This document shows, one piece after another, positions 37,396 to 47,987 of a stretch of DNA of 64,000 nt. The notes under the pieces were generated by a model. That model was not told the origin of the DNA and did not search any database. It was given only the letters and a program-made list of their open reading frames with translations. The translations under genes were made by a program, and so were the position numbers. Positions within the stretch are counted from its first letter, which is position 1. Each line of letters opens with the position of its first letter. The stretch covers positions 468,728-532,727 of the forward strand of contig NZ_PPPX01000001.1 in the NCBI RefSeq assembly GCF_002902305.1. The letters are read 5' to 3'. The stretch comes from Staphylococcus argensis (GTDB taxonomy: Bacteria > Bacillota > Bacilli > Staphylococcales > Staphylococcaceae).

Positions 37396-37983
37396 ATGAT
37401 TAGAAAAGCGCAACCTGAAGATACTGAACAGCTCGCACGTTTAAGTTATATCATTTGGGAAGGGCTTGAAACAGATTTAGTTCGTCATATCGAGCGTACA
37501 CGTTTATTAGATGTGATTGAACGTAGTATGACAGATGTGAAATATCGAGGTCACATTGATAATATATGGGTTTATTTAATTGAAGGCCAAGTAGCTGGAT
37601 GTTTGATTGCTTATCCGGGTAAAGATGAGATGGAACTTGAGAAAGCGTGGTTAGAGTTAGATCTAGACGCGGACATTCGATCATATGGTTTGCCGATGCC
37701 GACGAAAGAAGCGAAAGACGATGAGTGGTATATCGAAACTGTAGCTACGTTTCCTGAATATCGAGGACGCGGTGTTGCCACAGCGTTGTTTAGACATGTG
37801 ATAGGTCAGCATCCTGATTATCAATGGAGTTTGAACTGCGATGTGGATAATACAGGAGCGTTGAGCTTGTATCACAAACTTGGTTTCGAATCAGCAGGTA
37901 CGATCGATCTTTATGGTCACGAACATTACCACATGGTGTTATCTGATGTAGCACGCGAACGTTATCGCTCTAATCATTCGTAA
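37396..37983 (+). CDS. GNAT family N-acetyltransferase
   Basis: A 195-residue acetyltransferase. The acetyl-CoA site EYRGRGVATALFRHV (Q/R-x-x-G-x-G/A motif) lies at about residues 120-134, followed by the strand and NTGALSLYHKLGFESAG of motif B. Substrate unknown. TAGGAG lies 8 bases before the ATG; AT-rich promoter upstream with TATAAT-like boxes around 37350. It is convergent with menA and separated from it by a perfect hairpin. Confidence 0.9.
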   Translation: MIRKAQPEDTEQLARLSYIIWEGLETDLVRHIERTRLLDVIERSMTDVKYRGHIDNIWVYLIEGQVAGCLIAYPGKDEMELEKAWLELDLDADIRSYGLPMPTKEAKDDEWYIETVATFPEYRGRGVATALFRHVIGQHPDYQWSLNCDVDNTGALSLYHKLGFESAGTIDLYGHEHYHMVLSDVARERYRSNHS

Positions 37984-38059
37984 AAGGTAAGACGTAAAAC
38001 GTAACTTTTAGCAAGAACGATACAACATAAGACTCAACATCATAAGATGACATAAGAAT

Positions 38060-38096
38060 AGCCCCAACAAAGCGCGTTGAATACTTTGTTGGGGCT
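38060..38096. terminator. Bidirectional hairpin between GNAT gene and menA
   Basis: Perfect 13-base arms AGCCCCAACAAAG and CTTTGTTGGGGCT between two convergent genes. T-runs are weak on both sides. Confidence 0.75.
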
Positions 38097-38132
38097 CCAT
38101 ATTGGATCCTTTTATAAGGGAGATCTTATCTC

Positions 38133-39071
38133 TTAAATAACGCCAGCAAGACCACTAAGATAAATACCTAGCGCGTAAAGGATACCAAAGATTGTATTCG
38201 TTTTTCCTGTAGCTGCCATTGCAGGCATCATAGTTTGTGGTGTATCATTCTTCTTGAAACGTCGAACTGCTTTAATTGGCATATTAAATGATAACAGTAC
38301 GAGTAAATAGAATAGTGATGCACCTGGATGGAAGATGATGAGTCCGATTACAAATAAATATGCGACAATATATAAGAGACCCATTAAGCGTACGGAATTA
38401 TTTTTACCTAATAAGATAGGTAACGTCTTACGGCCGCTTTCTTTGTCTTTCACACGGTCACGAATATTGTTCGCCATATTGATCAAACCAATCGTAATCA
38501 CTATTGGAATACTAATCCAGAACGCATACCATTGTAAGTTGCCTGTTTGGATAAAGAAAGCGATGAGTATAATCACCATGCCCATAAACACGCCAGAGAA
38601 TAACTCGCCAAACGGAGTCCATGAAATCGGCATTGGACCGCCCGTGTACAGGTAACCTACAGCCATACATACTAAACCAACTGGTAGAATCCAGAATGAG
38701 CTTGCTACAGCGAGGAAGATGCCTAGTAGTGCCGCGATGATATAGAATGCAATAGCGAGATTGAGCACGAGTTTAGGGCTCATCCCATTGCGTACAATTG
38801 CACCACCAATCCCTACGGAAGTATGGTCATCTAGGCCTTTCTTGAAATCATAATACTCATTAAACATATTGGTAGCAGCTTGTATTAAGAGACAAGCGAT
38901 GAGCATCGCTAAGAAGAGACTGAACTTCAGATGGTCTTCGCTACCTGTCATAAAGAGTTTAGCCGTTGCGGTTCCAACTAATACCGGAACGATGGCTGCT
39001 GTAAGTGTATGGGGTCTCATTAATTGCCAATACTTTCGGACAGTAGAATATTGTTGATATTGAGAAGCCAT
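38133..39071 (-). CDS. menA: 1,4-dihydroxy-2-naphthoate polyprenyltransferase MenA
   Basis: A 312-residue UbiA-type prenyltransferase with about eight to nine membrane segments that joins the polyprenyl chain to dihydroxynaphthoate in menaquinone synthesis. The two Asp-rich motifs are seen: NMFNEYYDFKKGLDD near residues 67-81 and NNIRDRVKDKESGRKTL near 200-216. AGAGGT precedes the ATG by 9 bases. It is divergent from menF, with both promoters in the 180-base gap, so the menaquinone genes are probably controlled together. Confidence 0.94.
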   Translation of the reverse strand: MASQYQQYSTVRKYWQLMRPHTLTAAIVPVLVGTATAKLFMTGSEDHLKFSLFLAMLIACLLIQAATNMFNEYYDFKKGLDDHTSVGIGGAIVRNGMSPKLVLNLAIAFYIIAALLGIFLAVASSFWILPVGLVCMAVGYLYTGGPMPISWTPFGELFSGVFMGMVIILIAFFIQTGNLQWYAFWISIPIVITIGLINMANNIRDRVKDKESGRKTLPILLGKNNSVRLMGLLYIVAYLFVIGLIIFHPGASLFYLLVLLSFNMPIKAVRRFKKNDTPQTMMPAMAATGKTNTIFGILYALGIYLSGLAGVI

Positions 39072-39254
39072 TCATATCATACCTCTTATTCGTATATTAA
39101 TTTTTATGAATCAAATTAATTTTAATAGAAGTTGTAAAAGAGGTCAAATGGCGAATTATTGTTTGTATTGATTTAAGCAATAATAAATACACAGTTTCTG
39201 AAAGATGGTACAATATTATAATGAATAAATTTTGTATTGAAAGAAGTGACATGC

Positions 39255-40607
39255 ATGACTATTGAGGTCAGGGAAGATGAAATCATAGAACGTGTTTATA
39301 AAAGTAATCATGATTTCGTTTCTGTAGAAGCGAAGATTGACCGCGAATTAAATCTTGTAGAACTCTTTCAACTGACTGAAGATGAAGCGGGCAATCGGTT
39401 CTACTTTAAAAAGAATAATAATCAAATGTCTTTTTTTGGTTTTAACGCACTTAAAAGATATAAAAATGACTTTGAAAATAAACAATCCATCTTCCGTGAA
39501 TGGGAAAAAGACAAAGAGCGAATCGATTGCATTCATCCTCATTCTGCTAAACATCACTTAAAAATATGTGGAGGCTTTCAATTCTCAGCACATAAGTCAG
39601 GAGATGAATGGCGCCAATTTGGCATCAATCATTTTATCTTACCTGAAATATTGAGCACGATGGAAGACGGTGTCACATATGTCACGTATACAGTTCCACG
39701 GGAAGAATTTGATATAGAGCGTTTCAAAGCCATCGTTCAACATCTGACAGAACGTCCTGAATCCTCAATCGAACCACCGAAAGATATCACACGCATAGAA
39801 GATATATTCAAGGATGAATGGCGTGATCTCGTTGCACAAACAGTAGAGGAACTTGATGAAACGAAGAAGATTGTGCTCGCACGTAGAAGGTTGATTCAAT
39901 TTGAACAGCCGATTTCAGTGCCGTACTTATTACAACGCGCATTAACTGGGGAACAGAATAGTTATCTCTTTGTGCTTGAGTCTGAAGAGAGCATCTTCTT
40001 CTCTCAAACACCAGAGCAACTCATCGAAGTTGAAGATAACGTGCTTTCTACTAAAGCGGTGGCTGGAACGATACGTCGTACACATGACGAACAACTTGAT
40101 GAGAAGAACATTCAGGCCTTTTTAAATGATCCGAAGAACTTGAATGAGCATCAATTTGTAGTGGATAGTATTCTGCAAGATATTGAGGATTACGTGACAG
40201 AAGTGGATTACAATCGTAAGCCTGAAATATTAACGAACGATCATCTCTATCATCTCTATACACAAATTAAGGCGTCACTGAAAGAGAATGCCTATATTAA
40301 ATTATTAGATAGATTGCATCCTACGCCTGCATTGGGCGGTTATCCTAAGGAAGAAGCTGTTAACTATATTGAACGTTATGAATTTGGAACACGTGGACTT
40401 TATGGCGCTCCAGTAGGTTATATCGATATGGATGATGACTGTGAGTTTATCGTTGCGATAAGATCAATGTTACTTAAACAGTACCAAGCAATTCTATTTG
40501 CCGGTTGTGGAATTGTTTGTAATTCTGATCCAGATGCAGAAGTAGCTGAGACTTCAGTGAAATTTAAACCGATGATGAAAGCATTAGGAGTAGAAGTTAA
40601 TGACTAA
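39255..40607 (+). CDS. menF: Isochorismate synthase MenF
   Basis: A 450-residue chorismate-using enzyme that converts chorismate to isochorismate, the first committed step to menaquinone. The C-terminal chorismate-binding domain shows [10 protein letters not shown] near residues 268-277, HLYHLYTQI near 332, [11 protein letters not shown] near 355 and the final [17 protein letters not shown] 39255 follows AAGAAGTG by 7 bases; a TTG at 39237 would extend it by six residues. It overlaps menD by 8 bases, indicating coupled translation in the menFDHB operon. Confidence 0.94.
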   Translation: MTIEVREDEIIERVYKSNHDFVSVEAKIDRELNLVELFQLTEDEAGNRFYFKKNNNQMSFFGFNALKRYKNDFENKQSIFREWEKDKERIDCIHPHSAKHHLKICGGFQFSAHKSGDEWRQFGINHFILPEILSTMEDGVTYVTYTVPREEFDIERFKAIVQHLTERPESSIEPPKDITRIEDIFKDEWRDLVAQTVEELDETKKIVLARRRLIQFEQPISVPYLLQRALTGEQNSYLFVLESEESIFFSQTPEQLIEVEDNVLSTKAVAGTIRRTHDEQLDEKNIQAFLNDPKNLNEHQFVVDSILQDIEDYVTEVDYNRKPEILTNDHLYHLYTQIKASLKENAYIKLLDRLHPTPALGGYPKEEAVNYIERYEFGTRGLYGAPVGYIDMDDDCEFIVAIRSMLLKQYQAILFAGCGIVCNSDPDAEVAETSVKFKPMMKALGVEVND

Positions 40608-42279
40608 ACACAAGGAAGCTTTAACGAAACAAGTATACCAGCTCGCCTCTGAACTTTATGCTTATGGTATTCATGAGGTGGTTATCAGTCCAGGATCTCG
40701 TTCTACACCATTAGCGATTGCCTTTGCAGCGCATCCGGATATAAAGATTTGGGTGCATCCTGATGAGCGCAGTGCGGCATTCTTCGCTTTAGGCTTGATG
40801 AAAGGGAGCGAACGACCCGTTGCTATTCTGTGTACTTCAGGTACAGCTGCAGCAAACTATACGCCTGCAATAGCAGAGTCTCAGATTAGTCGACTACCCC
40901 TTGTAGTGTTGACGAGTGACCGTCCTCATGAGTTGAGAGGTATTGGCGCGCCTCAAGCGATTAATCAGGGACGTATGTTTGAGAATTATGTCCATTATCA
41001 ATTTGACTTTCCTATTGCTGATGGGCATTATCCTGAAGCGATGGCGCAAACGATTCAATTTCAATTGCAGAAAGCAAGTCAGCATTTATATGGTCCTCAT
41101 CGTGGCCCTATACATTTTAACTTGCCATTCAGAGAGCCGTTAACGCCGGATTTAAGTAACTTAGACTTGCTTACTTCAGAGACCTATGCGATTCCGCATT
41201 ATCAAAAAACAGCTTCGATGGATCATATTCAATCCAGCTTAGACAAGGACAAAGGTTTGATTGTGGTAGGAGATATGCAACATCAAGATGTGTCACAAAT
41301 ACTCAAGTTTGCCACGATACATGATTTACCCATCCTCGCTGATCCATTGAGCCAGCTACGTCAAAGTCAACATCCTAATGTTATTACGACTTATGACTTG
41401 CTATTCAGAGCAGGTTTACAAGTAGAGCCAGACTTTATTATTCGAGTGGGCAAACCCGTCGTCTCTAAAGTGATTAATCAATGGCTCGGACGTACTGAAG
41501 CATATCAAATTCTAGTACAGAATAATGATCAACCTGATGCTTATCCAGTTGCACCGCATATTTCTTATGAGATGTCGGCGAATGACTTCTTCAGACAAAT
41601 CATGGAGCTCGAGCCTACGAAGCGTCATAACTGGTTAAGTCACTGGCAGTCATTAGAGAAACGTGCAAGAGTCGAGCTTCAAGATTATATTGAACACGCT
41701 TCCGACGAATCAGCTTATGTCGCTCGTCTTTTAGAGAAACTCACTGCTGAAGATACGTTGTTTGTGAGTAATAGTATGCCGATTCGTGACGTTGACAACT
41801 TAGCTACAGATTGTGCAGCGATGATTTATGCGAATAGAGGCGCAAATGGTATTGACGGCGTTGTTTCTACTGCACTAGGTATGGCAGTACATAGAAAGAC
41901 GACGCTCCTGATTGGCGACCTTGCGTTCTATCATGATATGAACGGTTTATTGATGGCTAAAATGCATGATATTCATCTTAATATCGTTATCTTGAATAAC
42001 GATGGTGGAGGTATCTTCTCTTACTTGCCACAGAAACAATCTGCAAGTGATTATTTCGAACAGCTCTTTGGTACACCAACAGGTTTAGACTTCGAGCATA
42101 CTGCCTTACTTTATAACTTTACATTTGAGCGCTATGATGATTTACAATCATTTAAAGAAATGCAGTTGTCTGAGTTTGGTGGTCATATCTACGAAGTGAT
42201 GACCGAACGTGATGATAACCATCAACAACACCAAAATCTCTATCAGAAATTGAGTGATATGATTGATGTTGAATTATAA
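40600..42279 (+). CDS. menD: SEPHCHC synthase MenD
   Basis: A 559-residue thiamine diphosphate enzyme that joins 2-oxoglutarate (after decarboxylation) to isochorismate. The N-terminal [13 protein letters not shown] (about 29-41) and the ThDP/Mg binding stretch from [11 protein letters not shown] to NNDGGG (about 443-468) are the family signatures. TAGGAG lies 8 bases before the ATG within the end of menF. It overlaps menH by 14 bases. Confidence 0.95.
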   Translation: MTKHKEALTKQVYQLASELYAYGIHEVVISPGSRSTPLAIAFAAHPDIKIWVHPDERSAAFFALGLMKGSERPVAILCTSGTAAANYTPAIAESQISRLPLVVLTSDRPHELRGIGAPQAINQGRMFENYVHYQFDFPIADGHYPEAMAQTIQFQLQKASQHLYGPHRGPIHFNLPFREPLTPDLSNLDLLTSETYAIPHYQKTASMDHIQSSLDKDKGLIVVGDMQHQDVSQILKFATIHDLPILADPLSQLRQSQHPNVITTYDLLFRAGLQVEPDFIIRVGKPVVSKVINQWLGRTEAYQILVQNNDQPDAYPVAPHISYEMSANDFFRQIMELEPTKRHNWLSHWQSLEKRARVELQDYIEHASDESAYVARLLEKLTAEDTLFVSNSMPIRDVDNLATDCAAMIYANRGANGIDGVVSTALGMAVHRKTTLLIGDLAFYHDMNGLLMAKMHDIHLNIVILNNDGGGIFSYLPQKQSASDYFEQLFGTPTGLDFEHTALLYNFTFERYDDLQSFKEMQLSEFGGHIYEVMTERDDNHQQHQNLYQKLSDMIDVEL

Positions 42280-43063
42280 TTTTTATCCAGCAGAGCAACA
42301 GTCTGAGCAACTACTTATTATGTTGCATGGGTTTATTAGCGATCAACGAACTTACCATCCACATTTAGATGCTTTGCGACAGCAGACGAACGTCTTACTC
42401 ATTGACTTGCCAGGTCATGGGGAAGATCAGTCGAGTGAAGCAGAAACATGGGATTTTCCATTTATTTGTAATGCATTGGATGACGTGTTGAAACAATTTG
42501 ATGACTATCAACTCTATTTACAGGGTTACTCTATGGGTGGTCGTGTCGCACTTTATTATGCAATATATGGTACAATGAAACTTAGCGGTTTAATACTTGA
42601 AAGCACTTTACCAGGCATAGAAGATGACGAACATAGAATTGAACGTCAGCGTGTAGATGACGCACGTGCGAAGGTATTAAATCTTGCTGGGATTGAAGTG
42701 TTTGTCAACGATTGGGAGAAACTCCCTCTTTTTCAAACGCAAAAGCAACTCCCTAAAGAAATGCAACGCGGGGTTAGAGATTTAAGACTCTCACAAACAC
42801 CGAGTCGTCTTGCAAAAGCACTACGCGACTACGGCACAGGATATATGCCTAACCTCTGGCCTATGGTAGACCAGATTACTACGCCTACTTGCATTATCGT
42901 AGGGGAATTAGATCATAAATTCTGTCGAATTGCAGAACGTTTGCAGCCTGCTCTTGCTAACGCAACCATGCATATAGTGGAAGAAGCGGGCCATACAATC
43001 AACGTGGAAAATATAACGGAATTTGATAATATAGTATTAAGATTTATGAATGAGGAGGACTAA
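42266..43063 (+). CDS. menH: SHCHC synthase MenH (alpha/beta hydrolase)
   Basis: A 265-residue alpha/beta hydrolase that eliminates pyruvate from SEPHCHC. The nucleophile elbow GYSMGG lies near residues 88-93, preceded by HGF (oxyanion side) and DLPGHG; the late [10 protein letters not shown] contributes the catalytic histidine. ATG 42266 was chosen with a weak GAGTGAT upstream; TTG 42263 is the alternative. It ends one base before the menB start codon. Confidence 0.92.
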   Translation: MLNYNFYPAEQQSEQLLIMLHGFISDQRTYHPHLDALRQQTNVLLIDLPGHGEDQSSEAETWDFPFICNALDDVLKQFDDYQLYLQGYSMGGRVALYYAIYGTMKLSGLILESTLPGIEDDEHRIERQRVDDARAKVLNLAGIEVFVNDWEKLPLFQTQKQLPKEMQRGVRDLRLSQTPSRLAKALRDYGTGYMPNLWPMVDQITTPTCIIVGELDHKFCRIAERLQPALANATMHIVEEAGHTINVENITEFDNIVLRFMNEED

Positions 43064-43064
43064 C

Positions 43065-43883
43065 ATGTCTAGACAGTGGGAAACGCTCAAAGAATATAGT
43101 GAGATTAAATATGAATTCTATGAAGGTATTGCGAAGATTACGATTAACCGTCCTGAAGTACGTAACGCTTTCACACCTGATACAGTGCAACAAATGATTG
43201 ATGCATTTAGTCGCGCTCGTGATGATGAACGTATTTCTGTCATCATCTTAACAGGTGAAGGCGACAAAGCGTTCTGTTCTGGCGGAGATCAGAAGAAACG
43301 TGGACACGGTGGTTATGTAGGCGACGATCAAATCCCTCGTCTTAACGTACTCGATTTACAACGTCTCATCCGTGTTATTCCGAAACCTGTAATTGCGATG
43401 GTTCGCGGTTACGCTATCGGCGGCGGTAACGTCTTAAACGTAGTGTGTGACTTAACGATTGCTGCAGACAATGCTATCTTCGGACAAACAGGTCCTAAAG
43501 TGGGTTCATTTGATGCAGGTTATGGTTCAGGTTACCTTGCACGTATCGTAGGTCATAAGAAAGCGCGTGAAATTTGGTACTTATGCCGTCAATACAATGC
43601 GCAAGAAGCATTAGATATGGGCTTAGTTAACACTGTCGTTCCGCTTGATGAAGTGGAAGATGAAACTGTAAAATGGTGTCAACAAATCATGCAACATTCA
43701 CCTACTGCACTTCGTTTCTTAAAAGCAGCGATGAATGCAGATACAGATGGTTTAGCAGGTTTACAACAGATGGCCGGAGATGCTACATTATTATACTACA
43801 CAACTGATGAAGCGAAAGAAGGACGCGACGCTTTCAAAGAGAAACGTCAACCAGACTTTGATCAGTTCCCTAAATTCCCTTAA
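43065..43883 (+). CDS. menB: 1,4-dihydroxy-2-naphthoyl-CoA synthase MenB
   Basis: A 272-residue crotonase that closes the second ring of the naphthoquinone. Conserved stretches: [18 protein letters not shown] near 74-91, [11 protein letters not shown] near 116-126 and [14 protein letters not shown] near 144-157 with the catalytic aspartate. The ATG at 43065 has AGGAGG nine bases upstream; the apparent start at 43050 is that ribosome site itself read as codons. Last gene of the menFDHB operon. Confidence 0.96.
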   Translation: MSRQWETLKEYSEIKYEFYEGIAKITINRPEVRNAFTPDTVQQMIDAFSRARDDERISVIILTGEGDKAFCSGGDQKKRGHGGYVGDDQIPRLNVLDLQRLIRVIPKPVIAMVRGYAIGGGNVLNVVCDLTIAADNAIFGQTGPKVGSFDAGYGSGYLARIVGHKKAREIWYLCRQYNAQEALDMGLVNTVVPLDEVEDETVKWCQQIMQHSPTALRFLKAAMNADTDGLAGLQQMAGDATLLYYTTDEAKEGRDAFKEKRQPDFDQFPKFP

Positions 43884-43911
43884 TTCAAAGAATCAAGATA
43901 ATGATGAAGAC

Positions 43912-43950
43912 AGCGGTTGAGTGTAAGACACATTCAATCGCTTTATTTTT
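43912..43950 (+). terminator. Terminator of the men operon
   Basis: AGCGGTTGA-GT and AC-TTCAATCGCT imperfect arms followed by a T-rich run. Confidence 0.7.
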
Positions 43951-44059
43951 ATAACTCTATACATGGATGTATTGTATTTATTGCTAACTGTTATATATAC
44001 GATAAGTATAAAAATATTAACACATTAGATATAAAATCTTATCATCTGATAATTAATGT

Positions 44060-44088
44060 TTGACAGATATTAATATTTAGAATATATT
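44060..44088 (+). promoter_or_regulatory. Promoter of the SarZ/MgrA-like regulator gene
   Basis: TTGACA (44060-44065) and TATATT (44083-44088) with 17-base spacing, one of the best promoters in the window. An AT-rich near-palindrome (AATATTTAGAATATATT) overlaps the -10 and could be an autoregulatory site. Confidence 0.75.
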
Positions 44089-44111
44089 ATAGTTGATGAG
44101 GTGAGTGTATT

Positions 44112-44561
44112 ATGACTAAAGAATACGGTGATGAACTAAGAAAAGAACTTTGTTTCTTATTTTACGTAACAAACAAAGAAATAGTGAATCAATTTAATCA
44201 GTATTTGAAAAGATATGACATTAGTTTTCCGAATTACATTGTGTTACTGTATATCGACACGGATCGTCCGATATATATCAAGACACTTTGTGAAGAGCTC
44301 TATTTAGACTCTGGTACGATTAGTCCGATTATTAAGCGTCTTGAGAAGAAAGGTCTTATTAATCGAATTCGTACGCTTGAAGATGAACGTCGTGTGAAGA
44401 TTGAACTTACACAAGACGGCATCGACCTTAGGAAACAATTCAGTAAGATTTCCGAAGATGTCATTCAACAATTTGACATGCCAGAAGAAGACACTGTGAC
44501 TTATTACAACTTACTACGTAAATTTACTGATCGAAACATCATTGAAAAATACAAGAAATAG
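44112..44561 (+). CDS. MarR family regulator of the MgrA/SarZ/OhrR type
   Basis: A 149-residue winged-helix regulator. The recognition region DSGTISPIIKRLEKKGLI (about 73-90) and wing TLEDERRVKIELT match MgrA and SarZ. The N-terminal KELCFLFY places Cys14 where MgrA Cys12 and SarZ Cys13 sense oxidation; a second cysteine lies in IKTLCEELY. It is likely a redox-responsive paralogue, but targets are unknown. GAGGTG lies 8 bases before the ATG. It stands alone between the men operon and the aminotransferase. Confidence 0.88.
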   Translation: MTKEYGDELRKELCFLFYVTNKEIVNQFNQYLKRYDISFPNYIVLLYIDTDRPIYIKTLCEELYLDSGTISPIIKRLEKKGLINRIRTLEDERRVKIELTQDGIDLRKQFSKISEDVIQQFDMPEEDTVTYYNLLRKFTDRNIIEKYKK

Positions 44562-44565
44562 CACA

Positions 44566-44607
44566 AAAGCGATTGTTGGAAATTGTTAACCAACAATCGC
44601 TTTTTTC
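44566..44607. terminator. Bidirectional terminator
   Basis: AAGCGATTGTTGG and CCAACAATCGCTT perfect arms followed by six T on the plus strand and TTTTGTGC on the minus, between convergent genes. Confidence 0.85.
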
Positions 44608-44612
44608 ACATT

Positions 44613-45776
44613 TTATGAACGATAGTGTTTGTCTAAAAATCTTTCAAGACGGTCCATGCCTTCTTCGAGCTGTGACAATGGGTAAGCGTAAGAGATTCGG
44701 ACATGGCCTTGTCCATAATCAGTAAATGCGGAACCTGGCACCATCGCTACATGCGTTTCTTCAAGAACGTCCACACAGAAGTTAAAGTCATCATCAGTGA
44801 AACGTGTAATATTAGGGAAGATGTAGAAAGCGCCTTCAGGTGTCGCATCTAAGTCGAAACCGAGTTCTGTGAGACGACGTACTAAATAATCGCGTCTTTC
44901 GATATAAGCTTCGTTCATATATTGCGGAGCCTCTAAACCTTCTTGTAAAGCAGCCTTACAAGCCATTTGAGCGGGCACATTCGCGCAAATACAATTATAC
45001 GCATGCATGAATGTGAGTTTCTCAATCAAGTATTCAGGACCCATCAGAAAGCCCATACGGATGCCTGTGGCAGAATGAGATTTACTCAACCCACTAATGA
45101 GCAGAAGTTGGTCTCGTAACTCTGTAAACTGCCCGAAAGATGTATGGTGACCTTTAAAAGTGTTCTCGGCGTATATTTCATCGCTGAGGACGAAGATTTC
45201 ATATTGCTTTAAAGTCTCCACGAGCGCTGCTACTTCATCATAGCTGAGCGTGACACCTGTAGGATTAGTAGGGTAGTTTAAAAGTATTGCACGCGTCTTG
45301 TCAGTAACATGAGACTTGATCGCTTCAGGCGTTACCTTATAATCCGTTTGAGTTGTATCGATATAAACTGGTGTACCTCCTAAAGTCTTCACGAGAGGAA
45401 TGTAGCCTGCATATACAGGGCCAGGAATAATAATTTCATCGCCCTCATCAATGATGCTGCGAAGTGCTGTATCGAGCGCCTCACTCGCGCCATTTGTAAT
45501 AATAATTTCTTCTGGATCGTAATCTACTGCAAAGCGTTGTTTAAAGTACGCACTAATCGCTTCACGTGTGTCGAGGAGCCCTTTATTGTGTGAGTAACTC
45601 GTATGATCCTCTTCAATAGCTTGAATATATGCTTTTTTCACTACATCTGGCATAGGAAAGTCAGGCTGACCAATAGTAAGATTGACACAATCCGTCATGC
45701 CTTTCATGCGATTGGAAAATTGTCGAATACTTGGTGCTTGTAAGTATTTAGAATGTTGGTTTAACACTAATTTCAT
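44613..45776 (-). CDS. Class I PLP-dependent aminotransferase (PatA-like)
   Basis: A 387-residue fold type I aminotransferase. The PLP lysine lies in SGLSKSHSATGIRMGF (about 232-247), with the upstream YPTNPTG (about 166-172) and SDEIYAENTF (about 200-209) and the C-terminal HVRISYAY arginine that binds the substrate carboxylate. Amino acid specificity cannot be told; PatA-type enzymes use aromatic or branched substrates or N-acetyl-diaminopimelate. GAGGTG precedes the ATG by about 5 bases. Confidence 0.9.
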   Translation of the reverse strand: MKLVLNQHSKYLQAPSIRQFSNRMKGMTDCVNLTIGQPDFPMPDVVKKAYIQAIEEDHTSYSHNKGLLDTREAISAYFKQRFAVDYDPEEIIITNGASEALDTALRSIIDEGDEIIIPGPVYAGYIPLVKTLGGTPVYIDTTQTDYKVTPEAIKSHVTDKTRAILLNYPTNPTGVTLSYDEVAALVETLKQYEIFVLSDEIYAENTFKGHHTSFGQFTELRDQLLLISGLSKSHSATGIRMGFLMGPEYLIEKLTFMHAYNCICANVPAQMACKAALQEGLEAPQYMNEAYIERRDYLVRRLTELGFDLDATPEGAFYIFPNITRFTDDDFNFCVDVLEETHVAMVPGSAFTDYGQGHVRISYAYPLSQLEEGMDRLERFLDKHYRS

Positions 45777-45877
45777 ATTTTCACCTCAAAAAACCGAATT
45801 GCTCACTCTATCATGTCGAAAGAATTAAATTAAGTCTATTCTAACATAAATCAAGAGATTGCAATTCGGCTTACGAA

Positions 45878-46888
45878 TTATTTCGATTTAAATTGAGAAG
45901 GTCGTTTCAAATGAATGATTGGATTCGACCATTTTACTACAAAGTTGGTTGTTAAAATGTAAACAATCAACGCACTCAGACCGATGAGATAAATATAAGT
46001 CATAATTGAAATCGGTTCTTTGAATAGGTAAAGTTCAAAACCTCTCACTACGCCAATGACTAATCCATGTAATAGATAAACTTGGAGAGTGCGACCACCC
46101 ATGTAGGTGAACCAATGTTGGTCTTGTGGAACGAGATTAAAGACTGAGAACATCGCCACTAAAATAATGACGTATAGCACTAGGCGTTTCAATGGACTGT
46201 ATAAACCTTGATCGCCGTCCTCTAAAGAGGTGTAAGGTGTACTGCCAAGCAACCAATCCGCATTGATAGGGTGGATATAGTAAATCACAAAGAAACTGAT
46301 GAGTATGGCGATTGAAATCGGTATGAGACGTTTGTCACGCAAGAACGCTGTATGTCGTTTCTGGAACAAATAACCAATATAGAAGATTGGGAAGAAGATA
46401 ATCGTTCTTGAGAAACTCAAATATTCATTGATATTCGATGAAAACCCTGCGAATAGCGAGATGATAATTGCGACTGGTAAGACGATATAGGGTTTGTAAT
46501 CCTTAACGATGACGAGAATGACATGGAATAAAAATAATGTCAGCAAGAACCATAACGCGAATACAGGGTTGAACGGATCGAATGTCACTTTATCAGTTTG
46601 CCCGGTAAAGTAATAGTAAAATGAGAAAAAGGCAAAGAAGATAAAGTAAGGAATGAGTAACTTTTTAGAGACCTTTTCTAAATAACCTTGTTCTCCAATT
46701 TTCTTCGCAAAATAACCAGAGATGAAGAGGAATCCTGGCATGTGAAAACTGTATATTGTTAAGTATAGCGCCGATAGAATCGGACTTTCAGATTTATATG
46801 GTTGTAAAAGATGACCGAAAACTACGAAAAATATTAATATCGCTCGTGCATTGTCAAAATAATAGTCTCTTTGTAAGGACTTACCCAT
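45878..46888 (-). CDS. Acyltransferase 3 family membrane protein
   Basis: A 336-residue integral membrane acyltransferase with about ten segments. The N-terminal YYFDNARAILIFFVVFGHLLQ contains the family His (near residue 22) and Arg pair, and SFHMPGFLFISGYF is typical of the Acyl_transf_3 family. Such proteins move acetyl groups onto extracytoplasmic sugars or polymers. The target is unknown; a wall or surface polymer is plausible near atl. AAGGAG lies 8 bases before the ATG. Confidence 0.87.
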   Translation of the reverse strand: MGKSLQRDYYFDNARAILIFFVVFGHLLQPYKSESPILSALYLTIYSFHMPGFLFISGYFAKKIGEQGYLEKVSKKLLIPYFIFFAFFSFYYYFTGQTDKVTFDPFNPVFALWFLLTLFLFHVILVIVKDYKPYIVLPVAIIISLFAGFSSNINEYLSFSRTIIFFPIFYIGYLFQKRHTAFLRDKRLIPISIAILISFFVIYYIHPINADWLLGSTPYTSLEDGDQGLYSPLKRLVLYVIILVAMFSVFNLVPQDQHWFTYMGGRTLQVYLLHGLVIGVVRGFELYLFKEPISIMTYIYLIGLSALIVYILTTNFVVKWSNPIIHLKRPSQFKSK

Positions 46889-47350
46889 AAATTTAGCTCC
46901 TTCAAAAAATTTATAACATCTAATAATTTATTATACAAAGTGTTGCTAATGCAACAATATCGCATTATTGTGGCAAAATTGTTTGTATTTAATGGGAGGG
47001 CAACGTATAATATTTTTAAATTCAGTATAAGTGTAGCATTACATCATGTAGCAAAAGTGAATAATAGAATGGGAGATCTTAGTAAAGAGGGAGTGAGACA
47101 GAAATCGACTTGATTTCGTAATCACACCCCCACAAGTCTGACTCGTATTTGTGAAATCGCAAGCTATCCCAAGTACGGGCAGCATCTGCGACAAGCATGA
47201 GTTAATATTTTTATCAACAACTAACTTCTCTCCAAATGGGATGACTGCATAGCTATTGCTTGTGCTTATTGTAATTTTTAATGATCTCCCAGACTGATTT
47301 TAACCGTCATTCACAACTACAGATAGAACTTAAATAAGAGAGGACAACGC
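46889..47350. other. Intergenic region acyltransferase-atlR-like, with structured element
   Basis: About 460 bases without a gene, dominated by the inverted-repeat element at 47070-47291. The beginning is AT-rich and presumably carries the acyltransferase promoter. Confidence 0.55.
47070..47291. repeat. Cloverleaf-like inverted-repeat element, staphylococcal intergenic repeat type
   Basis: Perfect 9-base ends TGGGAGATC (47070-47078) and GATCTCCCA (47283-47291) enclose further pairing: GACTTG with CAAGTC, and TCGCA with TGCGA. The AGAGGGAGTGAGACAGAAATC segment near 47087 resembles the GGGAGTGGGACAGAAAT repeat common between staphylococcal genes. A diverged relative lies at about 61790-61998. 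Confidence 0.55.
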
Positions 47351-47776
47351 ATGTATAAACAACTCGAAACAATTATCACTTCTTTAAATGAGGATTTGGA
47401 ACTTGTGAGTCAGCAAATAGGTAGTAAAGTCGATATATCCCATGAACAGTTCGTCATATTAAGGTTGTTATATAATCAACAGATGATGTCTCAACATGCC
47501 ATTACGCACAAGTTACGTAGAGAGCAATCATTGGTGTCGCGCTGGATTAAGAAACTACGTCGTCTCGATTACGTGAAAAGTCAGACGTCTCCAGTAGACA
47601 TGCGACGTAAAGATTTGTTGCTCACTGAAAGAGGACTAGAACTTGTACGCCAAATAAATGAAGCACGTGTCTCTCTCCTTGAAGTACGGGGACAGAATTT
47701 AGCTCAAGATGAGCAAGCGCAACTCGCGACATTGTTGGAAAAGTTGACTGATAGTGATAAGACTATAGATGCTTAA
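47351..47776 (+). CDS. MarR family regulator, possible autolysin regulator (AtlR-like)
   Basis: A 141-residue winged-helix protein. HTH stretch MMSQHAITHKLRREQSLVSRWIKKLRR (about 54-80) and wing with DMRRKDLLLT (about 92-101) follow the MarR plan; no cysteine is present. It faces the end of atl, and a MarR-type AtlR repressor is encoded beside atlE in S. epidermidis, which guides the idea; control of atl is inferred. GAGG lies 7 bases before the ATG. Confidence 0.82.
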   Translation: MYKQLETIITSLNEDLELVSQQIGSKVDISHEQFVILRLLYNQQMMSQHAITHKLRREQSLVSRWIKKLRRLDYVKSQTSPVDMRRKDLLLTERGLELVRQINEARVSLLEVRGQNLAQDEQAQLATLLEKLTDSDKTIDA

Positions 47777-47908
47777 CGAGAGAATAATAGTTCATATACT
47801 AATGAGTTATTGGGGCAGCTCAGTAGTCAACTAACGATGTACCTTATGTATGCTGTTTCTGCTTTATTGTCGTATGACGTCGCTATTAAAAATAATATTT
47901 ACATAATA

Positions 47909-47950
47909 AAACCCTTCAATCATTGTAATGAAGCAATGACTGAAGGGTTA
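47909..47950 (-). terminator. Terminator of atl
   Basis: AACCCTTCA-TCATTG and CAATGA-TGAAGGGTT arms (one mismatch) followed by TTTTAT on the minus strand. Confidence 0.85.
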
Positions 47951-47987
47951 AGTTTATGATTTATTCCTTTGATTTCAATCGACTATA

